Positions 5,329-5,397 of a stretch of DNA of 5,397 bases are shown here, one piece after another. The translations under genes were made by a program, and so were the position numbers. The first letter of the stretch is position 1, and each line of letters begins with the position of its first letter. Origin of the DNA: Flavobacterium psychrophilum (GTDB lineage: Bacteria; Bacteroidota; Bacteroidia; Flavobacteriales; Flavobacteriaceae); contig DYPB01000127.1 in the NCBI GenBank assembly GCA_020720185.1, forward strand, positions 1 through 5,397. The letters run 5' to 3'. The notes below the pieces were generated by a model. It did not search any database. It was not told the origin of the DNA and saw only the letters and a program-made list of their open reading frames with translations.

Positions 5329-5397
5329 CAAAATTTTGTTTATTTTGTTGATAATTTTGTTGTAGGTTTGTAGTTGTGCAACAGGCACAGGTGTTTG
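5329..5397 (+). repeat. Right copy of direct repeat, cut by window end
   Basis: This is the second copy of the 109-177 repeat, 5220 bp downstream and in the same orientation, with four substitutions and no indels. It stops at the window edge, so the repeat probably continues and may open another cassette. Relative to the left copy, one substitution (A at 5342 for G at 122) removes the best-spaced TTG of the promoter seen in the left copy. Confidence 0.9.

Larger units (their letters stand above)
5107..5382. repeat. Inverted arms GTTGCACAACT / AGTTGTGCAAC around the operon's 3' end
   Basis: Perfect 11-bp arms at 5107-5117 and 5372-5382 enclose the terminator and two further hairpins. The right arm is the core of the right direct repeat, and the left arm begins 25 bp after the nuclease gene stops. 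The layout recalls an attC-type cassette end, with inverted cores just after the stop codon and at the junction with the next cassette. However, the 276-bp span is long for attC, and GTTGTGC fails the GTTRRRY core at one position. Confidence 0.6.

Noticed and set aside
5107..5382. Canonical integron attC site
   Set aside because: GTTGTGC breaks the GTTRRRY core at one position, the span is 276 bp, and no integrase is visible. It is kept only as an attC-like observation.
109..5397. Insertion sequence or composite transposon
   Set aside because: The flanking repeats are direct and long, with no terminal inverted repeats at the unit ends, and no transposase is encoded.

Overview
The window is strongly AT-rich with Bacteroidetes-style signals. 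There are no Shine-Dalgarno boxes but A-rich stretches before the start codons, and there is a TTG-N20-TAGGTTTG promoter matching the -33/-7 consensus of that phylum. Two short lipoproteins with a late lipobox and an acidic, Asn-rich linker also fit. A member of the Flavobacteriia or Cytophagia is likely, but species cannot be told from this sequence.

Layout. 1-108 holds a small palindrome, an 8-bp inverted repeat and six perfect copies of a 7-bp tandem repeat. 109-177 is the first copy of a direct repeat that returns exactly 5220 bp later at 5329-5397 (65 of 69 positions identical, cut by the window end). 178-484 is a gene-free leader with a GC-richer core. 485-5081 is one compact operon of five genes on the + strand, with gaps or overlaps of +7, +5, +2 and -4 bp. 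5082-5328 holds a good rho-independent terminator, further hairpins and an inverted copy of the GTTGTGCAAC core of the repeat. The window therefore shows one complete cassette: repeat, promoter, leader, operon, terminator, repeat.

The operon encodes: (1) a four-pass inner-membrane protein with a large predicted periplasmic helical domain; (2) a P-loop GTPase-like protein with a clear Walker A, an ETAGG motif and SKWD; (3) a cytoplasmic domain resembling GTPase-associated proteins, joined to a coiled coil, one membrane span and a periplasmic tail; (4) a lipoprotein with a retropepsin-like aspartic protease domain (DTGAS); (5) a lipoprotein with an intact staphylococcal-nuclease (thermonuclease) domain. 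The two lipoproteins share the leader motif GCKHPES, written in largely different synonymous codons.

Inferred working model: a cytoplasmic NTP-driven switch (genes 2 and 3, with gene 1) passes a signal through the inner membrane to a protease and a DNA/RNA nuclease tethered in the cell envelope. Such a layout would suit a defence or conflict system acting on nucleic acid entering through, or present in, the envelope. The biochemical families of genes 2, 4 and 5 are supported by visible motifs. The joint function and the identity of genes 1 and 3 are inference.
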